Assembly: GCA_023419375.1 (NCBI GenBank)
Contig: JAEZYD010000022.1
Span: 166,122-230,121, forward strand
Source of the DNA: Pseudomonadota bacterium
Lineage (GTDB): Bacteria > Desulfobacterota > Desulfovibrionia > Desulfovibrionales > Desulfovibrionaceae
DNA length: 64,000 nt
Reading direction: 5' to 3'
The notes below the pieces were generated by a model. The model worked only from the letters and a program-made list of their open reading frames with translations, was not told where the DNA came from and made no database searches. Positions 1 through 7,697 of this stretch are shown here, in pieces (the first letter of the stretch is position 1; the number at the start of each line of letters is the position of its first letter). The translations under genes were made by a program, and so were the position numbers.

Positions 1-1
1 C

Positions 2-190
2 CTCGCCTACAGCCTTTACGTAAGCAGCCTCACCGCCCTCAAGGCGCGGCAGGCCGCTGTTATCATCACGCTTGAGCCGGTTTACGCCATAATTGCGGCG
101 TGGCTGCTCTTTAACGATGCTCCCGGTCTGGGAATTTTTGCAGGCGGCGCGCTCATACTTGGCGCTGTATTCAGACTCAGCAGGCGTTGA
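2..190 (+). CDS. EamA/DMT-family transporter, C-terminal fragment
   Basis: The open frame enters from the left edge and ends at TGA 188-190, giving the last 62 residues. It holds two hydrophobic stretches, one around residues 18-40 with the motif ITLEPVYA and one around 44-60 with GIFAGGALILGAVF. The 'LEPV' turn followed by a Gly/Ala-rich last helix is typical of the tenth helix region of EamA (DMT superfamily) exporters. The substrate cannot be read from this fragment. Only the end of the gene is present, so the family call rests on this short motif. Confidence 0.7.
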   Translation, partial: LAYSLYVSSLTALKARQAAVIITLEPVYAIIAAWLLFNDAPGLGIFAGGALILGAVFRLSRR

Positions 191-444
191 TATAAGCGGC
201 ATTTTCTCTGTAATTAAAATTTTTAATTCAAATAGTCACATAAATACATACTACACCACTTTCATTTCTCCAAAATATTATTACAAGAGATATAAAGTTT
301 ATATTGGATTTGACGATTTTTTTAACTAGTATAAATGAAAATATTTTAAAGAGATGTGAAACGTTAACGGAATGCTATTTTTTTTAACATCTGCTATCAT
401 CACATCATAATCACCATTGCATCACGAGTTCACTGGAGGATACC

Positions 445-2760
445 ATGCCGCGCCTTTCGTTCAAGAGCGTAAACACTGTTATAGGCACACTCATAAGCGT
501 TATTCTGCTTATCGGCGTCTCCATCTTTGTTGTTTACGTTGGCAAATCTTCATACCATATTGTCAATAACACATCTGTTAGTGGCATGAAGATCATAAAC
601 AACGGTCTCATTGCCAATGTTAATGACCTGATTGATGCAAACATGAGCATGATCAAGGTTCCGGCGCAGAGCGGCCAGGCAAAAAAAGCCATTGAGGGCG
701 ACAGCGCCGACATGGACGCCCTCATCAAAGCCCTCATCAAAGAATATAAGGGAATCAACTCCATCTTTGTATTAAATGCCCAAGGCATCGCTGTTTCCGG
801 CGCGTCCGCCGAAGGCAAATCCTTTACCGGCAATAATTATGGGGACAGGGGCTATTTCAAAACAGCCATGCAGGGCAAGGATGCCATTGACCCCAACATC
901 ATTGTTGCAAAAACCACAAAAAATGAAGTTCTTGCCATCGGCACCCCGGTTTTTGGAGACAACGGCAAGCCCATTGGTGCTGTGTGCGTAACCATCAACT
1001 GGCTTGAATACATCAAAAGTCATGTCCTCAACATCACAGTTGCAGGCAATGGCTATGCTTTCATTCTTGACGCCAATGGCCGTTTTATTGCCCACCCCAG
1101 CGAAGATGTTCATATGAGCGACGGCAGCAAAATGGATTTTGTGCCCAAAGCGCTCAAAATGAAGAATGGCTCCTTTGATTATGACTTCAAGGGCAAGAGC
1201 AAGGTAATCGTTTTTAACACCATTGAAAAAACCGGTTGGCTTGTCTGCACCTCCGCCTTTACTGACGACCTTGCCAAGGATGCCATTGCGCAGCGCGATA
1301 TTCTTATCCTTGTTGCCATCGGTATTTTTGTCGTATTGCTCGGCAGCATCATATTTATGGTCCGCCGCATCATCACCGCTCCGCTGAAGAACATCATGGA
1401 TTACAGCGCGCAGATCGCCCATGGCAACTTCAAGGCCACGCTCACGGGCAATTACAGCTTTGAACTAGCTGAACTTGCAGGCAATTTCAGAGAAACGACC
1501 GCTGTGCTCAAAAACCGCCTGGGCTTTGCCGACGGCGTATTGCAGGGCATCACCTTCCCCACTCTGGTGGCAGATACAGATGTAAATATTACCTATGTAA
1601 ATGACGCCATGGTCAAACTTGTGGGCAAGGGTGGCAAGCCAGACGAGTATAAGGGCATGGCAGCGGCTGAATTTTTCTACGGGGATGCCAGCAAGCGCAC
1701 CATCTGCCACAAATGTCTGAACGAGGGAGTGAACGCGCATGGCATTGAAGCAGCAATGGCCTTTGCAGACGGCCAGCTCAAAAATCTGCGCATTGATGCC
1801 TCGCTGATCCGCGATCTGGACGGCAACATTGTGGGTGCAGTAACCCTTGTGTTTGACCTGACGGAAATCAAAAAGCAGCAGGCCACCATCGAGCAGCAGC
1901 GTGATGCCGTCGCCCAGGTGGCGCAGAACGCCAACGCCATTGCCGACAGGCTTTCCACCGCTACCGAGGAGCTTTCCACACAGGTGGAACAGGCCAGCCG
2001 TGGCGCGGATCAGCAGACGCAGCGCGTTTCTGAAACCGCCACCGCCATGGAGCAGATGAACGCCTCGGTGCTTGAGGTTGCGCGCAATGCGGGCGGCGCC
2101 TCCGACACTACCATCAATGCCAAGCGCAAGGCGGAGCACGGCGCAGAAGTGGTCAACAAGGTGGTCCAGGGCATCAACCAGTTGCACACGCAGGCTCTGG
2201 GCCTCAAGACCGGCATGGCCTCGCTGGGCGAGCAGGCTCAGAGCATCGGCCAGATCATGACCGTGATTTCAGACATTGCAGACCAGACCAACCTGCTGGC
2301 CCTTAACGCGGCCATTGAAGCGGCGCGCGCGGGCGAAGCCGGACGCGGATTTGCCGTGGTGGCCGATGAGGTGCGCAAACTGGCGGAAAAGACCATGCAG
2401 GCAACCCGCGAGGTTGGTTCCGCCATTCAGGGTATACAGAACGGCACCACGCAGAACATTGATCAGGTCAACCAGACTGTAGACACCATCGAGCAGACCA
2501 CCGAACTTGCCGGAACTTCCGGCGAGGCTCTCTCGGAAATTGTGGTGCTGGTGGATCAGGCTGCGGATCAGGCGCATTCCATTGCCGCCGCCGCAGAAGA
2601 ACAGTCGGCCACCAGCGACGAGATCAACCGCGCTGTGGAGCAGATCAATACCATCAGCTCTGAGACGGCCTCCGCCATGTCGCAATCTGCCAACGCGGTG
2701 ACGGAACTGGCAAAGCAGGCGCAGGAACTCAAAAAGCTCATTGCGCAGATGGTTTCCTAG
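445..2760 (+). CDS. Methyl-accepting chemotaxis protein (dCache-HAMP-PAS-MCP)
   Basis: This is a 771-residue transmembrane chemoreceptor that would signal to CheW/CheA. A first membrane helix lies near residues 10-32. A periplasmic double-Cache-like ligand domain follows to about 280, and a second helix lies near 285-307. Next come a HAMP linker (about 308-360), a cytoplasmic PAS-like domain (about 365-480), and the methyl-accepting coiled coil. The conserved signalling tip (GRGFAVVADEVRKLAEKT) is near residues 633-650. A GGAGG ribosome site (436-440) precedes the ATG. The PAS region carries a Cys-His-Lys-Cys motif that might sense redox or metal; this is inference. The ligand is unknown. A strong terminator follows the gene. 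Confidence 0.93.
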   Translation: MPRLSFKSVNTVIGTLISVILLIGVSIFVVYVGKSSYHIVNNTSVSGMKIINNGLIANVNDLIDANMSMIKVPAQSGQAKKAIEGDSADMDALIKALIKEYKGINSIFVLNAQGIAVSGASAEGKSFTGNNYGDRGYFKTAMQGKDAIDPNIIVAKTTKNEVLAIGTPVFGDNGKPIGAVCVTINWLEYIKSHVLNITVAGNGYAFILDANGRFIAHPSEDVHMSDGSKMDFVPKALKMKNGSFDYDFKGKSKVIVFNTIEKTGWLVCTSAFTDDLAKDAIAQRDILILVAIGIFVVLLGSIIFMVRRIITAPLKNIMDYSAQIAHGNFKATLTGNYSFELAELAGNFRETTAVLKNRLGFADGVLQGITFPTLVADTDVNITYVNDAMVKLVGKGGKPDEYKGMAAAEFFYGDASKRTICHKCLNEGVNAHGIEAAMAFADGQLKNLRIDASLIRDLDGNIVGAVTLVFDLTEIKKQQATIEQQRDAVAQVAQNANAIADRLSTATEELSTQVEQASRGADQQTQRVSETATAMEQMNASVLEVARNAGGASDTTINAKRKAEHGAEVVNKVVQGINQLHTQALGLKTGMASLGEQAQSIGQIMTVISDIADQTNLLALNAAIEAARAGEAGRGFAVVADEVRKLAEKTMQATREVGSAIQGIQNGTTQNIDQVNQTVDTIEQTTELAGTSGEALSEIVVLVDQAADQAHSIAAAAEEQSATSDEINRAVEQINTISSETASAMSQSANAVTELAKQAQELKKLIAQMVS

Positions 2761-2820
2761 CTGGCGTAGACACCCGGGTGGGAGTAAACGCCCGAACATC
2801 CTATTTGTATAGAGAACGCG

Positions 2821-2868
2821 AAGCCCCGGCCAGGTGACGTATTACCGTCATTCTGGCCGGGGCTTTTG
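2821..2868 (+). terminator. Rho-independent terminator of the chemoreceptor gene
   Basis: AAGCCCCGGCCAG (2821-2833) pairs perfectly with CTGGCCGGGGCTT (2853-2865), followed by a T-rich tail. The loop contains a smaller complementary pair (TGACG/CGTCA). It also separates this gene from the convergent ATPase operon. Confidence 0.88.
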
Positions 2869-2890
2869 TTGTATCCACCTTATGCTGGGA

Positions 2891-5332
2891 CTAACTTCCA
2901 GCAACTCGTTTTTGATGCCATTCTTTCCAGTATGCAATACGCTTCACGATATCATCGCTGATTTCCTTGACCTCTTGGGGAGCCTTCACCTCCAGGCCCA
3001 GATATTGGCGCAACCCAGCGGACAGCGGTTCCAGATGCGCGAGGCTTGGCGATTTTTCAAGCAGATCAAGCGCCTCACCCCCACGGTCAAAGGCGGCTGC
3101 AATGCAAAGAACATCCGTAGACTCCTGAATGTCAGAGCAAACAACATCTGGACGCTGCAAAACAATCTCGGCTTGAAGTAATGCTTCATCAACTCTACCC
3201 TGCAAGGCCAATATCAAAGAGAGAGTGCCGCGAAAGCAAACACTATCTTTAATGTCTAAAGCTTTTTTGACAAAAGTTTCAGCCTCTTCAAGCGATTCGC
3301 GCTTCTTGGCAAGAAGCACTGCAAGGTGATTCATAAAATCTTCATTTGCAGGCTCAACCGCAATGGCTTTGCGTAGACACTCTTCAGCCTCATTAAGCTT
3401 GCCTGACAAGGTCAACGCTTTTGATAAAAGATTTAATGCTTGAATTGAGGAAGGATCAATCGCATAGGCATGTCGTAAACAAGCTTCTACTTCCGCATAC
3501 CTCCGCTGTTGAAGTAAAAGTGCGCTGAGTGACAGCAGATATTCTATGTCATCTGGCTTCAATTCAACAGCCCTCTGCAAATAATATTCACTTCGATCAA
3601 ACTGCTTTAAACCTTCCGCGTGAATTACTCCCAGCATATTCCAGAGTAGGGCACTTTCAGGGTCTAGTTGGATGGCCCGATTGAGGCACTCAACAGCTTC
3701 TTCAAAACGACCAGAAGCACAAAGAACAGCCCCACGAATAACCCAAAGCTCTGACGACTCAGGCTCAAGTTCAACACTGCGACTCAGATATTCAAGACTC
3801 TCCTCTGGATTTTTTCCTTGCCGAAACAGCACACCTCCAAGAAATCCTAAGGCAAATGCGAAATCTGGTTCAATATCAATCAATTCCCTCAAGGACAGTT
3901 CAGCTGCAGCGTAATTCTTAACTTTATAATACTCATTCGATTCATTGAATAGTGCCAAAACCTTTTCAGCGATCAACTTATTACTTTCATTAAGTTCAGC
4001 CCGCAAAGCCTCCGGCATATCCTGAAGCTCCAAAAACTCTTTGGGCAACATTTTGAATATATTTTCGAAATTATTTTTTACTTCCGGATGCGATAACAGT
4101 ATTTCAAGGGCTTTATAATTATATTTTCTTTTATCAGCATCAAGGCAGCACACTTCTTTTACAATATCACCAACTGCCTCATGTAATTTTTCATTTCCGT
4201 AAAATTGTATCATAAAATTAACAACAGCACGAATCCTGTCGTTCTCATGCCCACGGCGCATGAGATAGTACACATTATATAAACGCTCTGACAGTTGATA
4301 TCTTTTTTTACCATTGCCGTGTTCCTTGCTTTGCACTACCCCGCGCCCTTCCAGGCGCTTAAGAAGAGCACTTACCTTGCTGGTGCTCAGGCGTGCAGAA
4401 CGTGCCACTTCCGCAGCGGTGCTGTCCTCCCACAGCGTAGCAAGACAGGCAAAAACCTTGCGTTCACTAGAGGGCAAGCTCTCAAAATTGGACTTGAAGT
4501 AGTCGGTATGCTCGTCCACCAGCAGAGACAAATCTTCCAAAAGCGAATGGAACGAACGGTTCGCCCCAAAAGCTGCCAAAATAGTCAACAGACGGGGATT
4601 TCCACCAGTCAGAATTTGCACTGCACGTGCCTGTTCTTCTGAAATTTGCTGACCAGCAACCTTTTTCCATATGGATTGGCATTCCACCACGCTCAACCGT
4701 TCCAATTCCGTAATGCGGAACAGTTCAAACATGGCCTGCTTGGGATTGCTGATTGCGTCAAACCGTGTTGTGGCGGAGCCAAGAAGCATAAGGCGCGGTT
4801 CCGCCATGAGTGTTTTACGCAAAGCCCATGCATCATCCTCGGAAACTTGCTCGCCGAGTATAAGGTTCAGATTCTCCACAATGATCAGCAGTCTTTTGCC
4901 CTGGCTGTCGGCAAAATCCATGAGCCGGGCAAGACAGCGTAAGCCAAGGCGCTCTTCATCTGGCTCGTCCAGCAGCTCGTCATAGGTCTTTTTCCATTGC
5001 GGGTCGCCAGTCTGCACCCCCAGATAATACAAAGCCTCAAGCCAAAACTGCCCGGCAGAGGCAACTTCGTAGCTTTCCTCACCAAAAGCCAAAGGGTACC
5101 AGTGGCTTGCAAGCTCCTGAGTTTCCCTGACGGCTGCGGCAACTCGGCGCAAAAGGGTTGTTTTTCCGCTGCCCCGTGGCCCAATGACCAAGAGGTGCTG
5201 ATTTGTTGCATGAACATTGTCACGCACAGTCTCCAGCAGCATGCCTAGCGTTGCCTGCCGGACAACAAAGCCTTCTATCAGTTCTTCATCGGTAAGGAAT
5301 GAAGGATTATATTTAACAATTTTTGTTGTCAT
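2891..5332 (-). CDS. P-loop ATPase with winged helix and TPR array (STAND-like)
   Basis: This is an 813-residue protein. The N-terminal NTPase domain has a Walker A GPRGSGKTTLL near residue 50 and a Walker B-like hydrophobic strand LLIIVENLNLIL near 150. A winged-helix segment follows near 310-355 (SARLSTSKVSALLKRLEGRGVV). From about 455 to 760 the chain is a run of tetratricopeptide repeats. NTPase, winged helix and repeat sensor in this order is the architecture of STAND ATPases such as MalT-like regulators and several antiphage sensors. No effector domain was recognised. The start codon overlaps the stop of the upstream ATPase gene (TAATG), so the two are probably translationally coupled. 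Base composition is more AT-rich than the flanking genes, suggesting transfer. The function is unknown. Confidence 0.8.
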   Translation of the reverse strand: MTTKIVKYNPSFLTDEELIEGFVVRQATLGMLLETVRDNVHATNQHLLVIGPRGSGKTTLLRRVAAAVRETQELASHWYPLAFGEESYEVASAGQFWLEALYYLGVQTGDPQWKKTYDELLDEPDEERLGLRCLARLMDFADSQGKRLLIIVENLNLILGEQVSEDDAWALRKTLMAEPRLMLLGSATTRFDAISNPKQAMFELFRITELERLSVVECQSIWKKVAGQQISEEQARAVQILTGGNPRLLTILAAFGANRSFHSLLEDLSLLVDEHTDYFKSNFESLPSSERKVFACLATLWEDSTAAEVARSARLSTSKVSALLKRLEGRGVVQSKEHGNGKKRYQLSERLYNVYYLMRRGHENDRIRAVVNFMIQFYGNEKLHEAVGDIVKEVCCLDADKRKYNYKALEILLSHPEVKNNFENIFKMLPKEFLELQDMPEALRAELNESNKLIAEKVLALFNESNEYYKVKNYAAAELSLRELIDIEPDFAFALGFLGGVLFRQGKNPEESLEYLSRSVELEPESSELWVIRGAVLCASGRFEEAVECLNRAIQLDPESALLWNMLGVIHAEGLKQFDRSEYYLQRAVELKPDDIEYLLSLSALLLQQRRYAEVEACLRHAYAIDPSSIQALNLLSKALTLSGKLNEAEECLRKAIAVEPANEDFMNHLAVLLAKKRESLEEAETFVKKALDIKDSVCFRGTLSLILALQGRVDEALLQAEIVLQRPDVVCSDIQESTDVLCIAAAFDRGGEALDLLEKSPSLAHLEPLSAGLRQYLGLEVKAPQEVKEISDDIVKRIAYWKEWHQKRVAGS

Positions 5333-6561
5333 TATTGGCGCTCCTGCAACGGCTCATACGTAGTTTCAAATCTGGCTTTCCACCACTGGCGCAATAAATT
5401 TGAAACAAATTCATAACTGCCATCGCCGCACTTTCGCAAATAGCCGTCATGCTCAAATACATCAAACATATGCGGCAATATGGAAGGATAATCCTTTGCC
5501 GAAAGATTGTTGCGTTTCCCAAGTTCCCTGATATCAGCGGGACGAATGCTTCCGGCAATGGCGGCCTGCGTCAGCACTTCCATGACAAAGGGCAACTCTT
5601 CAGGCGTGAACATTTTTAACAGTCTGTTCTCCATGTGGGTCAGCTCCGCATGCCCTCTGGTGCCCAACATTCGCCGATTAAAAACATCCATAACATCGCT
5701 CTCGGACACGGATGTCTTGCCCTGTGAGCCACAATACTCGCGCACGTTAAAAAAGAACAACTGCACATGATGCGGAATGTTACACCCCAAGAGATTCAGC
5801 ATTTTGCTTGCGCAAATGTCAGGCAAATCCAGATTTCGGTAAGTTGCCAGAGCCTTCAAACAACCCAGGGCAACATCATCCGCCCAAGGATCAAGTACAA
5901 ATGGTGTCAGGTGGTTTATATCTGCCGCAAGACCAATGCGCCCAAGTACAGGCTCAAGGCCGATTGAGCCAGCAAAGACCATGCAGATGCGCCCCCGGTG
6001 TAACTGACTCTGGTTTCTCAACCAGCATAAAAGCGTGTGCACTGACTCCCGGCCATCAGGACGAAGCAAAAGACGGTCAATCAAAATGGGAAGCTCATCA
6101 ATAAATAACACTACAGGCTTATCCAACTTCGCCAGCTCGCTTAGAGCCTGACTGCCCTTATCTTGCCACGCATTGCCAGACAATCCTGCCTTTAACTGCA
6201 CTTCAAATTCATAGACAGATATTGATTCAACGCTATCTTTAACTGACTGAAAAAAATTACCAAAGCACCCTCTGATGCGGGGCCATATTGCCGAAACAGT
6301 TTGGGTAGCTGTAACCATTTTTACAACAACGTCAGACACATCTTGAGCGGCCTGCAAATCAATGTGCAGCCCAACATACCCTTGTGGCAATTTTTCGCTG
6401 GCCTCGTGCATAAGGCTAGTTTTGCCGATACGACGTTGCGCAATAATTGATACATTTGCGCCGTCTTCTATAAGCTTAAGAAGCAATGACAGTTCGTGTT
6501 CCCTACCCCAGAACCGCTGGCCCGAAACCCAATTACCAACTTCACCAACAAGGCCTGACAT
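5332..6561 (-). CDS. P-loop ATPase (archaeal ATPase/AAA-type), partner of the TPR ATPase
   Basis: This is a 409-residue protein starting MSGLVGEVGNW at 6561. That start has a GGGAGG site seven bases upstream and is preferred over an in-frame ATG at 6633 inside the palindrome cluster. It has a Walker A-like QRRIGKTSLM near residue 43, a Walker B strand PVVLFIDELPIL near 150, and a C-terminal winged-helix-like region. This resembles the ATPase_2/AAA_16 families. It is the first gene of a two-gene operon and overlaps the TPR ATPase by one base. Like its partner it is relatively AT-rich. The pair may form a hetero-oligomeric sensor; that is inference from coupling and fold only. Confidence 0.8.
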   Translation of the reverse strand: MSGLVGEVGNWVSGQRFWGREHELSLLLKLIEDGANVSIIAQRRIGKTSLMHEASEKLPQGYVGLHIDLQAAQDVSDVVVKMVTATQTVSAIWPRIRGCFGNFFQSVKDSVESISVYEFEVQLKAGLSGNAWQDKGSQALSELAKLDKPVVLFIDELPILIDRLLLRPDGRESVHTLLCWLRNQSQLHRGRICMVFAGSIGLEPVLGRIGLAADINHLTPFVLDPWADDVALGCLKALATYRNLDLPDICASKMLNLLGCNIPHHVQLFFFNVREYCGSQGKTSVSESDVMDVFNRRMLGTRGHAELTHMENRLLKMFTPEELPFVMEVLTQAAIAGSIRPADIRELGKRNNLSAKDYPSILPHMFDVFEHDGYLRKCGDGSYEFVSNLLRQWWKARFETTYEPLQERQ

Positions 6562-6585
6562 ATTCACCTCCCGCGCTGCATATTT

Positions 6586-6679
6586 CCAACATTTTTGTTG
6601 GCAACAAATTTGTTGTTTCAAAAACATAATCAAAAGTCAACATACCAACAAAAATGTTGGCAACATTTTTGTTGGTATG
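6586..6679 (-). promoter_or_regulatory. Cluster of four operator-like palindromes before the ATPase operon
   Basis: Four copies of a CAACA-(A/T)n-TGTTG palindrome occur as two abutting pairs: 6586-6601 (CCAACATTTTTGTTGG), 6602-6615, 6645-6660 (CCAACAAAAATGTTGG) and 6661-6675. The distal pair forms a perfect inverted repeat with 19-base arms, 6641-6659 and 6661-6679. A TTGACT hexamer on the minus strand (6635-6640) lies between the pairs, but no good -10 was found. This suggests a dimeric repressor or autoregulation. No small DNA-binding protein gene is adjacent; the winged helices of the ATPases are the only local candidates. Confidence 0.7.
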
Positions 6680-6772
6680 TTTCATATGACAATGAGCAAT
6701 GCCGCGCAAGATGGTAATCCATAGCATATAATATCATTGAATATTACACTAATTCCATCTCAATCCACAGCA

Positions 6773-6806
6773 AAGGCCGACCCGTGCACAAGCACGGGTC
6801 GGCCTT
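6773..6806 (-). terminator. Hairpin downstream of dapB
   Basis: A perfect 15-bp stem (6773-6787 with 6792-6806) and a four-base loop lie between dapB and the ATPase promoter region. The T-run on the minus strand is very short, so this may be a weak terminator or a boundary hairpin. Confidence 0.6.
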
Positions 6807-6892
6807 CAAGAATACGCCATATCACTGTTTTTACAGAATATTAAGCATGCGATCACGTTCGAGAGACTTTTACTCCAATGCCTCCAACAGGT

Positions 6893-7681
6893 CTAAATAT
6901 CCTTGATCACATCCTGCATGCTGTAGAGCTTGCCGGGCTTCTGCCCTGCCATCCAGCCAGCGGCGCGGATAGCGCCGCGCGCAAAATTCTCGCGCGAATG
7001 AGCCTGATGTGTCACTTCAATGCGTTCCCCAGGCCCCATAAAGTACACGGTGTGGACGCCCACCACATCGCCGCCGCGTATGGCCTGAATGCCGATCTGC
7101 TCCTTGGGGCGCGCGCCGATGATACCGTCGCGGGCGGAGCAGCGCACATCGTTGAGCTTCCAGTCGCGGGCCTCGGCAAGGCATTCGCCAAGGGTCAGAG
7201 CCGTACCGCTGGGGCTGTCCTTTTTGCGGTTGTGGTGCAGCTCCACCATTTCAATATCATAATCCTCGCCAAGAGCCTTGGTAAGCTGGGGCAGGATGTT
7301 CAGCAGCACATTCACGCCAATGCTCATGTTCGAAGCCCAGAAAATGGGAGCCTTGGCGGCGAGGGCGCGCAGCTCATCCTTTTGCTCATCGGTAAAGCCC
7401 GTGGTGCCAATAACAAGGGCATTGCCGGTCTGCGCAACTGCCTTGGCCGATTGCAGGCTCACCGCAGGCGCGGTGAAGTCAATGACCACAGCCCCGGGAA
7501 GTTTGGGCAAAAGGGCCGCCAGACTGTCGGAAACAGGGCAGGCAGCGCCAGCAAGAGCGCCTACGCGCTCCGGGCTGTCCACCAGCCCCGCAAGGGTGAA
7601 CTGCGGGTCGGCTTCCACAAGCCCGCTGATGGTTTTGCCCATGCGCCCGCTGGCCCCGACCACAATAATAGAAGTGCTCAT
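6893..7681 (-). CDS. dapB: 4-hydroxy-tetrahydrodipicolinate reductase
   Basis: DapB reduces 4-hydroxy-tetrahydrodipicolinate to tetrahydrodipicolinate with NAD(P)H in the lysine/diaminopimelate pathway. The 262-residue protein has the nucleotide-binding GASGRMG at its N terminus and the active-site block ELHHNRKKDSPSGTAL near residue 135, which matches the family. The start at 7681 (MSTSIIVVG) has a GGAG site; a longer frame would run into ligA. It lies 16 bases after ligA on the same strand. lysA, the last lysine step, is far away at 58756. Confidence 0.96.
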   Translation of the reverse strand: MSTSIIVVGASGRMGKTISGLVEADPQFTLAGLVDSPERVGALAGAACPVSDSLAALLPKLPGAVVIDFTAPAVSLQSAKAVAQTGNALVIGTTGFTDEQKDELRALAAKAPIFWASNMSIGVNVLLNILPQLTKALGEDYDIEMVELHHNRKKDSPSGTALTLGECLAEARDWKLNDVRCSARDGIIGARPKEQIGIQAIRGGDVVGVHTVYFMGPGERIEVTHQAHSRENFARGAIRAAGWMAGQKPGKLYSMQDVIKDI

Positions 7682-7697
7682 AGCTTCTCCGTTTCCG

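Noticed and set aside
93..329. 78-codon frame after the DMT fragment
   Set aside because: It overlaps the transporter end in another frame, is AT-rich and lacks a ribosome site.
6542..6727. 61-codon minus-strand frame across the palindrome cluster
   Set aside because: Its sequence consists of translated palindromes and it overlaps the well-supported ATPase start.
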